NCBI RefSeq assembly: GCF_004135345.1
Contig: NZ_CP035495.1
Coordinates: 3,658,001 to 3,722,000, forward strand
Reading direction: 5' to 3'
From: Xylanimonas allomyrinae
GTDB taxonomy: Bacteria > Actinomycetota > Actinomycetes > Actinomycetales > Cellulomonadaceae
Length of the DNA stretch: 64,000 nt
Within the stretch, counting starts at the first letter, position 1, and each line of letters starts with the position of its first letter. Made by a program: the position numbers and the translations under genes. Below the pieces are notes generated by a model. It was not told the DNA's origin. It saw only the letters and a program-made list of their open reading frames with translations, and ran no database searches. This document shows positions 10,001 through 18,199 of this stretch, one piece after another.

Positions 10001-10821
10001 TGCTGCGCGCGGCGGCGGCCCTCGTCGACGCCGCAGCGAGCGCGCGCGCCGCACTGGTTGCCGGTGCTGCCCGATCCGGGACCGGCGCCCGGCCCGCCGC
10101 TCCGGGCGAGGTCTTCGCACCGACCGGTGTGCTGCGGGACGGTGCGGGGCACGACGTCGTCGAGCTCTCGCGCATGCTGCTGGCCGAGCGCGACGAGCGC
10201 ACCGGTCACGAGGTCGTCATGCCCGCGCACGTGTCGGCGTCGGGCCTCGTGCGGCTCGCCTCCGACCGCGACGCCTTCGCGCTCCAGCTGCGCCGGCCCG
10301 TGCCCGCGCAGCCCACGGTCCACGCCCGCCGCGGCACGCGGTTCCACGAATGGATCGAGCAGTACTTCACCGCGTCGTCGCTCGTCGACGTCGACGACCT
10401 GCCGGGTGCGGACGACGGCGACCTGCCGGGAGACGCGGACCTGGAGGCCCTGCGTGAACGCTTCCTGTCGAGCGAGTGGTCGGGACGCACCCCGGTCGCC
10501 GTCGAGCAGGACGTCGAGACCCCGCTCGCGGGAGTCATGACCCGCTCGCGCATGGACGCGGTGTTCCCCGACCCGGAACGCGGCCCGGACGCCGTCGTCG
10601 TCGTCGACTGGAAGACGGGCCGGCCGCCTGCCGACGCCGCCGCGCGTGCGGCACGCGAGGTGCAGCTCGCGGTGTACCGGCTGGCCTGGTCGCGGTGGTC
10701 GGGTCTGCCGCTCGAACGGGTGAGCGCCGCGTTCCACTACGTCGTGACGGGGGAGACGGTGCGTCCCGAACGGTTGCGCACCCAGGAGGAGCTGGAGGAG
10801 CTGATCGTGACCGGCCGGTGA
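7064..10821 (+). CDS. adnB: AdnB-like lead motor/nuclease subunit, frame broken once
   Basis: Partner of AdnA and the active motor of the complex. The composite product is about 1,252 aa. It shows intact Walker A AGAGSGKT (K113), Walker B LLDEYQD (D348/E349), GDPHQSIYGWRG, and a C-terminal RecB-like nuclease with VVDWKTG. The frame starting at 7064 ends at 8800, but the protein continues in the next frame from about 8782. One extra G in the G run at 8778-8782 restores a continuous, family-like sequence (SRGDSLLRLITGP). I read this as a sequencing deletion, not decay, since both halves are well conserved. Start GTG overlaps the adnA stop by 4 nt. Confidence 0.88.
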
Positions 10822-10831
10822 GTGCCCGGGG

Positions 10832-11751
10832 TCAGGACGCGTCCTCGCGGGTCGCCTCGTCGAGGTCGGTGAGCATCGCCTCGGCGTCCGCCACCACCTC
10901 GGGCAGACCCTGCCGCACGCCGTGCAGGAGCCAGCGGGCGAGTGCGAGCTCGCCCACGAGCAGCGCGCGGTCCACGAGACGCGGGTCCTGCAGCTCGGTC
11001 CGTCGGAGCTGGTAGGCCTCCATGATCGAGTCGACCGCGTCGGGCGGGGCCGCGACCAGCAGCCAGGCAAGGTCGTCGGCAGGGTCGGCGACCCTCGCGT
11101 CCGACCATCCGGTCACGGCCGCGACGCGACCCCCCGCGACGAGCACCTGATCGGCGGCGAGGTCTCCGTGCACGACGACGGGCCGGAACCGCCACAGGGC
11201 GACGTCCTCGAGAGCAGCCTCCCAGCGGCGCAGCAGCGGCGTCGGGACACGGCCCGTCGCGGCCGCCTCGTCGAGCTCGACGAGGCGGCGCTCGCGGTAG
11301 ACGTCCGCGGTGTACGACGGCAGACCGCACGTCTCGATGACCGACACGGGCAGCTCGTGGATCGCGGCGAGCGTGCGTCCGAGGTCGGCCGCGAGCCCTG
11401 GCCCGGGGCGAGGGACTCGATGTCGAGGCGTTGCCCGTCGATGTGCCGGTGGACGATCGCCCGTCCGCCCTCGGGCAGCAGCGCCGACCCGGCGACGCGC
11501 GGCACGGTGAAGGGCAGCACACCCGCCTCCTGGTACAGGTGCAGCGACTCGAGCAGTTCCATCTCGGCCTCGAGCGCGGCTCCTGCCATCGCCGAGCGTG
11601 GCGCGCGCACCTCCCACTGCACGCCGTCTGCCGCCGTGACCACGGCGACGTCGTAGTCCCCGGGCGTGTCCTCCTGCCTGACCGCGCGGGCGTCGAGGCC
11701 GGGCACGGCAGCCGTGGCGAGCGCGGCGAGGGCGAGGGCAGATCGTGACAC
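10832..11751 (-). CDS. APH-family phosphotransferase, frame broken once
   Basis: Aminoglycoside/choline-kinase-like phosphotransferase, about 306 aa as a composite. The C-terminal half holds the catalytic loop VVVHGDLAADQVLV and, in place of the DFG-like metal site, TGWSDARVADPADDLAW. The N-terminal half has the nucleotide-binding lobe, including IVHRHIDG. The two halves are in different frames, and one missing base near 11395 joins them. The chosen start is GTG 11751. It converges with adnB, a neighbour pairing seen in other actinobacteria. The substrate is unknown, and position does not imply antibiotic resistance. Confidence 0.75.
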
Positions 11752-11940
11752 GTGCCCCACCGTAGTCGCGGTCGCAGCACGGTCAGTGATCCCGTGGGCG
11801 TGTCGAAGGATGCGCCGCCCGAGTCGTGGCGTTCGCGCGGCGCGCCCGCCCGGGCGGGCCGCTCCGGGCAGCGTGTGCCGACCGCCGACGCGGTGCCCGG
11901 AGCGGGCATGACGGCGCTTCCGGGCCACGGGGGCAGCGGC

Positions 11941-11946
11941 TACGGT
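11941..11946 (+). promoter_or_regulatory. Putative -10 element of leaderless nudC promoter
   Basis: TACGGT lies six bases before GTG 11953, the spacing of leaderless actinobacterial transcripts. It supports GTG 11953 over the in-frame ATG at 11908. Confidence 0.5.
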
Positions 11947-11952
11947 CGAACC

Positions 11953-13077
11953 GTGCCCGCCGTCCCTGTGCCTGCCGTCCCTGCTGTCCCTGTGCCTGCC
12001 GTCCCTGTGCCTGCCGTCCCTGTGCCTGCCAGCCCTGTGCCTGCCAGCCCTGTGCCCGTCGTCGCCGCGCTCGACCTGCCGCTCGCTCGCGCCCGCCACG
12101 ACCGTGCGGCCGAGCGTCGTGACCGCGCCGGCCTGCTGCCCAGCCTGTACGCCGACGCGGCGACCCGCGTGCTCCTGGTGCACGGCGACCGCCTCTCGGT
12201 CGCAGACGCCGGTGGCCGGGCGAGGCTCGCGTGGCGTGGCCCGGCGGGACTGCCGGCGCCCGCGGACCCGGCGCCGACGCCGCCCCCGCGGCCGGACGCC
12301 GCCGACGACCCGGCGGACGTCGCCCGTGACACCCCCCGCGAGCAGGAGCCGCCCCTGTGGCTCTACCTCGGTGAGCACGACGGCGTCGCGTACGTCGCGC
12401 TCGCACTCCCGCAGACGGACGCGGCGCTCGCCACGCTCGACGTCGTACCCGGATGGGCGACCTTGCGCGACCTCGACCATCTCGACGACCTGGAGCAGGG
12501 GCTGGCCACCGAGGCCGTCGCGCTCGCGAACTGGCATGCGGTGCACGCGTTCTGCCCGCGCTGCGGTGCGCCCGCCCAGGTGCGCGCCGCGGGCTGGGTG
12601 CGCTGGTGCCCGGTCGAGGACCGCGAGCTGTACCCGCGCACCGACCCCGCTGTGATCATGGCGGTCGTCGACGACGACGAGCGACTCCTCCTGGGGCACG
12701 CGGCGCACTGGCCGGCGCACAGGTTCTCGACGCTGGCCGGGTTCGTCGAGCCGGGCGAGAGCCTGGAACAGGCGGTGCGCCGCGAGGTCGCCGAGGAGGT
12801 CGGGCTGAGCGTCTGCGACGGGCGCGACGACGTCGTCTACCGCGGTTCGCAGGCGTGGCCGTTCCCGGCGTCGCTCATGCTCGGCTTCCGGGCGCGGGTC
12901 GCGGGGACGGCAGCCGACCCGGCTCCGGACGGCGTCGAGCTCACCCAGGCGCGCTGGTTCACGCGCGCGGAACTGTCGGAGCGGGTGCGGACGGGAGAGG
13001 TCGTGCTGCCGACGCGCCTGTCGATCGCGCGGGCGCTCATCGAGGAGTGGTTCGGGGCGTCCCTGCCCGGTGCGTGA
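11953..13077 (+). CDS. nudC: NAD(+) diphosphatase NudC (Nudix)
   Basis: Hydrolyses NAD(H) and can remove NAD caps from RNA. The 374-aa protein contains a zinc-ribbon segment (FCPRCGAP, later WCP), a full Nudix box from GFVEPGES to EEVG, and the family tag GSQAWPFPAS that marks NADH pyrophosphatases. The first 35 residues are an unusual Val-Pro-Ala run encoded by 15-bp tandem repeats. Real starts could be GTG 11953 (leaderless promoter in front) or GTG 12052 after the repeats. Homologues normally begin near LDLPLAR, so the repeat may be a recent addition. Syntenic with M. tuberculosis Rv3199c. Confidence 0.92.
   Translation: MPAVPVPAVPAVPVPAVPVPAVPVPASPVPASPVPVVAALDLPLARARHDRAAERRDRAGLLPSLYADAATRVLLVHGDRLSVADAGGRARLAWRGPAGLPAPADPAPTPPPRPDAADDPADVARDTPREQEPPLWLYLGEHDGVAYVALALPQTDAALATLDVVPGWATLRDLDHLDDLEQGLATEAVALANWHAVHAFCPRCGAPAQVRAAGWVRWCPVEDRELYPRTDPAVIMAVVDDDERLLLGHAAHWPAHRFSTLAGFVEPGESLEQAVRREVAEEVGLSVCDGRDDVVYRGSQAWPFPASLMLGFRARVAGTAADPAPDGVELTQARWFTRAELSERVRTGEVVLPTRLSIARALIEEWFGASLPGA
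11954..12058 (+). repeat. 15-bp tandem repeats encoding Val-Pro-Ala run
   Basis: Units of the type CCTGTGCCTGCCGTC recur about seven times with small changes and keep the reading frame of nudC. They encode alternating VP/PA residues ahead of the conserved NudC sequence. Confidence 0.8.
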
Positions 13078-13140
13078 CCGGTCGGTGCGTGACCGGTCGG
13101 TGCGTGACAGGCCCGGTGCGTGACAGGCCCGGTGCGTGCG
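13069..13140. repeat. 15/16-bp tandem repeats over the nudC stop codon
   Basis: Five units of the form GGTGCGTGACCGGTC or GGTGCGTGACAGGCCC run from 13069. The first unit contains the nudC stop codon (TGA 13075-13077), so the repeats arose at or spread from the gene end. Confidence 0.8.
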
Positions 13141-13305
13141 TGGCCGGGAGACACCTCGGCGCCGGACGCCGTGGTGCGCGGCGTCGCGACGCCGGGCGCG
13201 ATGTCACGCACCGGCCCGCGCCGACCTGGGCCTGGGGTCTCGCCGGGCCACGTTCTGGGTGACGGCCGACCGTGCTCCACGACCTGCGCGGGCCGACGAC
13301 CGTGG

Positions 13306-13575
13306 TTACGACGCGAGCGCCTTCTTGACGTCGGCGAGCGACGGGTTGGTCGCCGCGGTGCCGTCCGGGTAGACGACGGTGGGCACGGTGCGGTTGCCTC
13401 CGTTGACCTGCTCGACGAACGCCGCCGTCTCGGGCCGCTCCTCGATGTCGATCACGGTGTAACCGATGCCGACAGAGTCGAGCTGGGTGCGCAGGCGGCG
13501 GCAGTACCCGCACCAGGTGGTCGAGTACATCGTGATGGTGCCGGGGTCGGGCAGTGTCGGGGTGGCGCCGGTCAT
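13306..13575 (-). CDS. mrx1: Mycoredoxin-1 (glutaredoxin-like)
   Basis: An 89-aa glutaredoxin-fold protein that reduces mycothiol mixed disulfides. The redox motif is TTWCGYCRRL, and the cis-proline segment NRTVPTVVYPDGT is present. Length and motif match mycoredoxin rather than classical glutaredoxin. ATG 13575 has GGAGGA four bases upstream. Divergent from uvrD2, as in mycobacteria (Rv3198A/Rv3198c). The presence of mycoredoxin implies a mycothiol-producing actinobacterium. Confidence 0.92.
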   Translation of the reverse strand: MTGATPTLPDPGTITMYSTTWCGYCRRLRTQLDSVGIGYTVIDIEERPETAAFVEQVNGGNRTVPTVVYPDGTAATNPSLADVKKALAS

Positions 13576-13630
13576 GTGTCCTCCGTCGGGGTCGGTGGTG
13601 GTGTCGGATGCGGCTGCAAGAATCGCAGCG

Positions 13631-15708
13631 ATGTCCGCCTCGACCAACTCCGACAGCGCCCCAGGTCTTCCCGGGGCGGTCCCTGGTGCGCCCGACCTTC
13701 CCGATGCGATCCTCGACGCCCTCGACCCCGAGCAGCGCGAGGTCGCGACGGCGCTGCACGGGCCCGTCGTCGTGCTCGCGGGCGCGGGCACGGGCAAGAC
13801 GCGCGCGATCACCCACCGCATCGCCTACGGCGTGCGCGCCGGCGTCTACAAGCCGACGGCGGTGCTGGCCGTGACCTTCACGGCGCGCGCGGCGGGGGAG
13901 CTGCGCACCCGCCTGCGCGAGCTGGGCGTGGCGGGCGTGCAGGCACGAACCTTCCACGCGGCGGCGCTGCGGCAGCTCGGGTATTTCTGGCCGCGCGTCA
14001 TCGGCGGGGCGCCGAACCGGATCGTGGAGCACAAGGCGCAGCTGGTCGCTGAGGCCGCGCGGCTGGTGGGCGTGAGCGTGGACCGGGTGGCCGTGCGCGA
14101 CCTGGCCTCGGAGATCGAGTGGGCCAAGGTGAGCCTGGTCGGCCCCGAGGACTACGAGCGCCGGGCGCTCGCGGACGGCCGGCCAGCGCCGGCGGGCTTC
14201 GACCACCATCAGGTGGCCCGGCTGGCGACGGCGTACGAGGACGTCAAGTCCGAGCGCGGTGTCATCGACTTCGAGGACGTGCTGCAGATCCTCGCGGGCA
14301 TCCTGGCCGAGAACCGTGCGATCGCCGAGGAGGTGCGGGCCCAGTACCGGCACTTCGTGGTCGACGAGTACCAGGACGTCTCGCCCTTGCAGCAGTTCCT
14401 GCTGGACCAGTGGCTGGGCGACCGCACCGAGCTGTGCGTCGTGGGCGACCCGTCGCAGACCATCTACTCGTTCGCGGGCGCCACCCCGCGTTACCTGCTG
14501 GGGTTCCGTCGCCGGTTCCCCGCCGCGCAGGAGGTCCGCCTGGTGCGCGACTACCGCTCGACGCCGCAGGTCGTCGGCGTCGCCAACGAGGTGCTGCGCC
14601 GCGGCCGCGTGACGGGCGCGCTGGAGCTGCGCGCGCAGCGCCCGCCGGGCCCGCCGGTGAGCTTCGTGGCCTATGACGACGACGACGCGGAGGCGGCGGG
14701 TGTCGCCGCGAAGGCGGGGCGGCTGATCGCGACCGGGACGCGCCCGAGCGAGATCGCGGTCCTGTACCGCACCAACGCCCAGTCGGAGGCGTTCGAGGCC
14801 GCGCTGGCCGACGCGGGGATCGGCTACCAGGTGCGCGGCGGCGAGCGGTTCTTCCAGCGCAAGGAGGTGCGCGACGCCGTCGTGCTGCTGCGTGGGGCGG
14901 CCCGGTCGGCGGACCCGGACCAGCCGATGCCCGAGCAGGTGCGTGACGTCCTGACGTCGGTCGGCTGGTCGCCCGACCCGCTGGCCGCGCGCGGTGCCGC
15001 ACGCGAGCGCTGGGACGCGATGGCGGCGCTGGTCGCGCTCGCCGACGATCTCGCGCGTGCGAGCCGGCCGGGGGCCCAGGCCACCGTGGCCAGCCTGGTC
15101 GCCGAGCTCGAGGAGCGTGCGGCGGCGCAGCATGCCCCGACGGTCGAGGGCGTGACGCTCGCGTCGCTGCACGCGGCCAAGGGCCTGGAGTGGGACGCCG
15201 TGTTCCTCGCGGGGATGAGCGAGGGGCTCATGCCGATCTCGCTCGCGGAGACGGACGCGGCCGTCGCCGAGGAGCGGCGCCTGCTGTACGTCGGGGTGAC
15301 GCGCGCGCGGGTCCACCTGGAGGTGTCGTTCGCCCGTTCGCGCACGCCCGGTGGCCGCGCGACCCGCAAGCGCACCCGGTTCCTCGACGGCCTGTGGCCC
15401 GAGCCGGGCGGCGGCCGTCGCCCGGGGCCGAGCGGACCCGCGCCCGCGACCTGCTGACGGGCGAGCATGACGTGACGCTCTTCGAGGCGCTGCGCGACTG
15501 GCGGCGGCAGGTCGCGGCCGAGATCGACAAGCCCGCCTACACGGTGCTCAGCGACGCGGTGCTGGCAGCGGTCGCGGAGGTTCGCCCGTCGACGACGATG
15601 CAGCTGGCGCGGATTCATGGCATCGGACCTGCCAAGATCGACCGCTACGGGGCCGCGGTGCTGGCCGTCGTGGCACGCGCGGGCGGCGCGGGAAACACGA
15701 CGCGATGA
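13631..15708 (+). CDS. uvrD2: UvrD2-like superfamily 1 DNA helicase with HRDC domain, frame broken once
   Basis: 3'-5' DNA helicase, about 692 aa as a composite. Motif I is LAGAGTGKT (K56), motif II VVDEYQD (D245/E246), then GDPSQTIYSFAGA, RDYRSTPQV, HAAKGLEWD and LYVGVTRAR. A C-terminal HRDC domain (LFEALRDWR to GIGPAKIDRYG) lies in the next frame. One missing base in the G run at 15424-15427 joins the two parts. The tetracysteine motif that links motor and HRDC in M. tuberculosis UvrD2 is not visible. Start ATG 13631 lacks a Shine-Dalgarno but has AAGAAT about 7 nt upstream, suggesting a leaderless mRNA. Confidence 0.88.
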
Positions 15709-15753
15709 GAAAGCCGAAAAAGAGGTGGCGTTCGGCGTCGGACGCTCTATCCT
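15709..15753 (+). promoter_or_regulatory. Putative whiB7 promoter with upstream A-rich block
   Basis: TATCCT (15748-15753) is a good -10. About 17 bp upstream sits a weak -35 region (15725-15730). It is directly preceded by an A-rich stretch (AAAGCCGAAAAAGAG) in otherwise GC-rich DNA. WhiB7-activated promoters are known to carry an AT-rich patch just upstream of -35 for its AT-hook, so autoregulation is plausible. Position and composition are seen; regulation is inferred. Confidence 0.45.
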
Positions 15754-15823
15754 CGGAGAGTCCCTGACGGAGGCGGCGCACGCCGAGAGGCGAGCGCCCG
15801 AGCGCGCGAAGGAGGTGGAAGCA

Positions 15824-16003
15824 GTGGAGACCAACGACAAGACGATGGCGGCATTCGCCGTGCCAACGCATGCACTGGGCACGGGTCTGTCTATCCGCCT
15901 GCGTCGCCGCGCCAACGATCGCGCCGGCGTCACGCACACCTGGATCGACGGCGACCGCCTCGCCCCCGCACCCGACTCCGCTCCTGGGAGAAGTCCGGCC
16001 TAG
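15824..16003 (+). CDS. Putative leader peptide (uORF) of whiB7
   Basis: A 59-aa frame beginning at GTG 15824 behind a strong AAGGAGGTG Shine-Dalgarno 7 nt upstream. Its stop codon (16001-16003) lies 10 nt before a textbook intrinsic terminator, and the whiB7 start is 147 nt further on. In mycobacteria and Streptomyces, whiB7 has an upstream ORF whose translation controls read-through of such a terminator when ribosomes are inhibited. The layout fits that model. Alternatively it is an unrelated small conserved protein. No domain is recognised. Confidence 0.55.
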   Translation: METNDKTMAAFAVPTHALGTGLSIRLRRRANDRAGVTHTWIDGDRLAPAPDSAPGRSPA

Positions 16004-16013
16004 CCCGGATCCA

Positions 16014-16056
16014 GGCCGCGGAGTCCTCCCAGGACCCGCGGCCTTCGTTCTCTCTT
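16014..16056 (+). terminator. Intrinsic terminator/attenuator in the whiB7 leader
   Basis: Stem GGCCGCGG (16014-16021) pairs with CCGCGGCC (16036-16043). An inner 5-bp stem (16023-16027 with 16031-16035) closes a CCC loop. The T-rich TTCGTTCTCTCTT follows at 16044-16056. A second short hairpin follows at 16062-16076. Placed between the uORF stop and the whiB7 start, it is a likely antibiotic-responsive attenuator. Confidence 0.75.
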
Positions 16057-16149
16057 GAGCGGATCTCGACGAGATCTCGATGAGAACGGCCCGTTCCGCA
16101 GGTCCTGAAAGAGCCACAGACAGCTTTCAGCACCTGACGGAGGAAGACC

Positions 16150-16521
16150 GTGCGACTCGCGCACCTGCTGGACGAGCGTTACCTGGAGACGGCCCCAGGT
16201 TCCGCCGCCTGGACTCCCCACCAACCCCTGCCCGTCGCCGAGAGCGCGGGCGTCGACGCGGCGTTCGACGCCGTCATGCAGAGCGTCCTGCCCTGCCGCA
16301 CGCACGACCCGGAGCTGTGGTTCGCCGAGCACACCGCCCAGGTCGAACAGGCCAAGGCCCTGTGCCGCACCTGCCCCCTGATCGCGGGCTGTCTCGCGGG
16401 CGCCGTCGAGCGCGCCGAGCCGTGGGGCGTGTGGGGCGGCGAGGTCTTCGTCGACGGCGTGATCGTGGCCCGCAAGCGGGGCCGCGGGCGGCCCCGCAAG
16501 TCGGAGGCCGCGGCTGCATGA
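16150..16521 (+). CDS. whiB7: WhiB7-family redox/antibiotic-response transcription factor
   Basis: An Fe-S cluster transcription factor that activates intrinsic antibiotic-resistance genes with the primary sigma factor. The 123-aa protein has four cluster cysteines (one in LPCRTHD, three in ALCRTCPLIAGC), the GVWGGE turn, and a C-terminal AT-hook (RGRGRPRK) diagnostic of WhiB7. GTG 16150 follows GGAGGA. It lies downstream of uvrD2 as in M. tuberculosis (Rv3197A). Expression is probably governed by the attenuator and by autoactivation. Confidence 0.93.
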   Translation: MRLAHLLDERYLETAPGSAAWTPHQPLPVAESAGVDAAFDAVMQSVLPCRTHDPELWFAEHTAQVEQAKALCRTCPLIAGCLAGAVERAEPWGVWGGEVFVDGVIVARKRGRGRPRKSEAAAA

Positions 16522-16553
16522 CCCTCATTCACGGCTGAGGGTCATGCAGCCGC
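16510..16553. terminator. 18-bp perfect hairpin spanning the whiB7 stop codon
   Basis: 16510-16527 pairs without mismatch with 16536-16553 around an 8-nt loop. The 5' arm includes the whiB7 TGA (16519-16521). The 3' arm overlaps the end of the convergent ThiF-like gene. No T tract follows on either strand. It probably acts as a bidirectional terminator or mRNA end protector. Confidence 0.65.
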
Positions 16554-17574
16554 ACCGCCGGTGCGCGCGCAGCGGGCGCGCGACCGGCAGCACCTGCGGC
16601 AGCGCGAGCTCGACGAGGGCCCCTGCCGCGGCCGGGCGCGTCCCGTCGAGGTGCGCGAGCACCTGAGCGCTCGCGACCGCCGCCGCACCTGCGGCGAGCG
16701 CCGTCTCGTGCGGCGGCGGGGAGCCGCCCGCAGCTGGGCGGCGAGCGCCGGCCACGCCGGATCCTCGTCGGCGTGGTGCAGGTCGGCGCACCGCGCGCAC
16801 GGCGTGACCCCCGGCAGCACGAACGGTCCGACGACGACATCGGCCTCGCGCACGGTCACGGTCAGGTGCGCCACCCCTTCCCCATCAGGCGCGTGTAGCG
16901 CGCGGGCATCGGCGCGTGCGCCTCGACCAGGACGACGACGTCGGCGACGCCGTCGGGCCGCACCAGGGTGCGTGAGGCGACGCGCGCGACAGCGTCGGCG
17001 ATCGCGTCGCGGCGCGGGCGCCCGACGTCGTCGGCCACGTAGGCGCCCAGTCCTAGGTCGGTCGTCTGCACGGGGGAGGCGTCGGGGACGATGATCGTGC
17101 CGACCCCGGCCGTGGCGAGCTGGACGGCGACGACGGCACCGAGCCGTCCGGGCCGGTCACCGCGACGGCGGCCCGGGCCCGGCGGGCGAGCGTCGCGCGA
17201 CCTGCCCCGTCGGGCCGCAGCGCGCCCAGCGCGGGCGCGTCGGCGGCACCGTTCCCGACGGCGCGTACCGCCGCGGTGCCCCCGGGATCGGCCGGCAGCA
17301 GGAACCCGCCGCGGCTCAGCACGGCGGCGATCGCCTCGCACCGCTCCGGTTCCACGCCCAGCCGTGCCGCCGCGGCGACGGGCGACGTGTGGCGCCGGGT
17401 CGCGAGCTCGCGCAGCCACGCCACCTCGGCCGCCTCGAGGCCGGCCAGGCGCAGCGCCCACCGCGGGTCGGTGCCGAGCTGCACCTCGCCCTGTCCACGG
17501 TCGAGCACGGGCATGCCGGTACGCATCCGAAGCCGAGCCAGCGGCAGGTCTGCGTCAGTCTGGTCCGTGGTCAC
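16525..17574 (-). pseudogene. ThiF-like (E1/cyclodehydratase-type) protein, frame broken three times
   Basis: The composite of about 350 aa is spread over three reading frames. The N-terminal part (start GTG 17574) has a winged-helix-like region. The middle carries a Rossmann segment that becomes VTGPGRLGAVVA when one base is added near 17150. The third part has PCARCADLH and DPAWPAL, and the last ends HRRCGC. These are marks of the ThiF/TOMM precursor-binding-like family common beside uvrD2 in actinobacteria. Missing bases near 17150, 16874 and 16724 each restore the next block. All are one-base losses in G/C runs, so sequencing error is as likely as true decay. Function unknown. Confidence 0.65.
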
Positions 17575-17677
17575 GGTGCCAGCGTGCCAGGTGCGTCGTG
17601 CGCGCGGCTGGAATCGTCCACAGGCCACGAATGTGCGGATGCGGTGTGTGAATGACCACAGGACGGGAACATTTCGG

Positions 17678-17683
17678 TACGGT
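17678..17683 (+). promoter_or_regulatory. Putative -10 element, leaderless
   Basis: TACGGT ends six bases before GTG 17690, the same spacing as in front of nudC. It supports the GTG as start and transcription from the next few bases. Confidence 0.45.
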
Positions 17684-17689
17684 CGGGGC

Positions 17690-18199
17690 GTGCCCCACGA
17701 CGCGCCGCCGTCCGTCGAGGTCCGCCGCAGCCGGCGCCGGACCGCGACGGTCAGCGCCTACCGGGAGGGCGACCGCACCATCGTCGCCATCCCGGCGCGG
17801 TTCTCCCGCGCCCAGGAGCAGGAGTGGGTCGCCAAGATGCTGGCGCGCCTGGAGAGCAAGGAACGCCGGCGCCGGCCGAGCGACGGCGAGCTCATCGCCC
17901 GGGCACGCGAGCTGTCCGAGCGTTACCTCGACGGCAGAGCGGACCCCTCGAGCGTGCGGTGGTCGACCAACCAGGGCCGCCGCTGGGGATCGTGCACGCT
18001 CGTCGACCGGTCGATCCGCATCTCCACGCGCGTGCAGGGCATGCCGTCCTGGGTGCTCGACTACGTGCTGCTGCACGAGCTCGCCCACCTGCTGCACGCA
18101 GGGCACGGCCCGGAGTTCTGGCGCCTGCTGGAGGCCTACCCCCGCACCGACCGCGCGCGCGGGTTCCTGGACGGTGTCACCTTCGTCCAGGACGACTGA
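17690..18199 (+). CDS. YgjP-type (DUF45, M48-like) zinc metallopeptidase
   Basis: A 169-aa putative metallopeptidase with HELAH at 129-133 and a third ligand His139 in HAGHGPEFW, the YgjP/SprT-like signature. The conserved RWGSCT segment precedes it. The frame is open upstream, but GTG 17690 is preferred because a TACGGT -10 hexamer lies just before it and homologues start with a similar short N-terminus. It converges end to end with the DUF2342-type gene; the two stop codons abut at 18199/18200. Physiological substrate unknown. Confidence 0.88.
   Translation: MPHDAPPSVEVRRSRRRTATVSAYREGDRTIVAIPARFSRAQEQEWVAKMLARLESKERRRRPSDGELIARARELSERYLDGRADPSSVRWSTNQGRRWGSCTLVDRSIRISTRVQGMPSWVLDYVLLHELAHLLHAGHGPEFWRLLEAYPRTDRARGFLDGVTFVQDD

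Noticed and set aside
10832-11751. Antibiotic-resistance phosphotransferase
   Set aside because: The fold is right but nothing in the sequence or context ties it to a drug. It is a common neighbour of adnAB.
13069-13140. Short tandem repeats as a CRISPR array
   Set aside because: Units are 15-16 bp with no unique spacers and no cas genes nearby. The same holds for the arrays at 13-48, 2861-2908 and 11954-12058.
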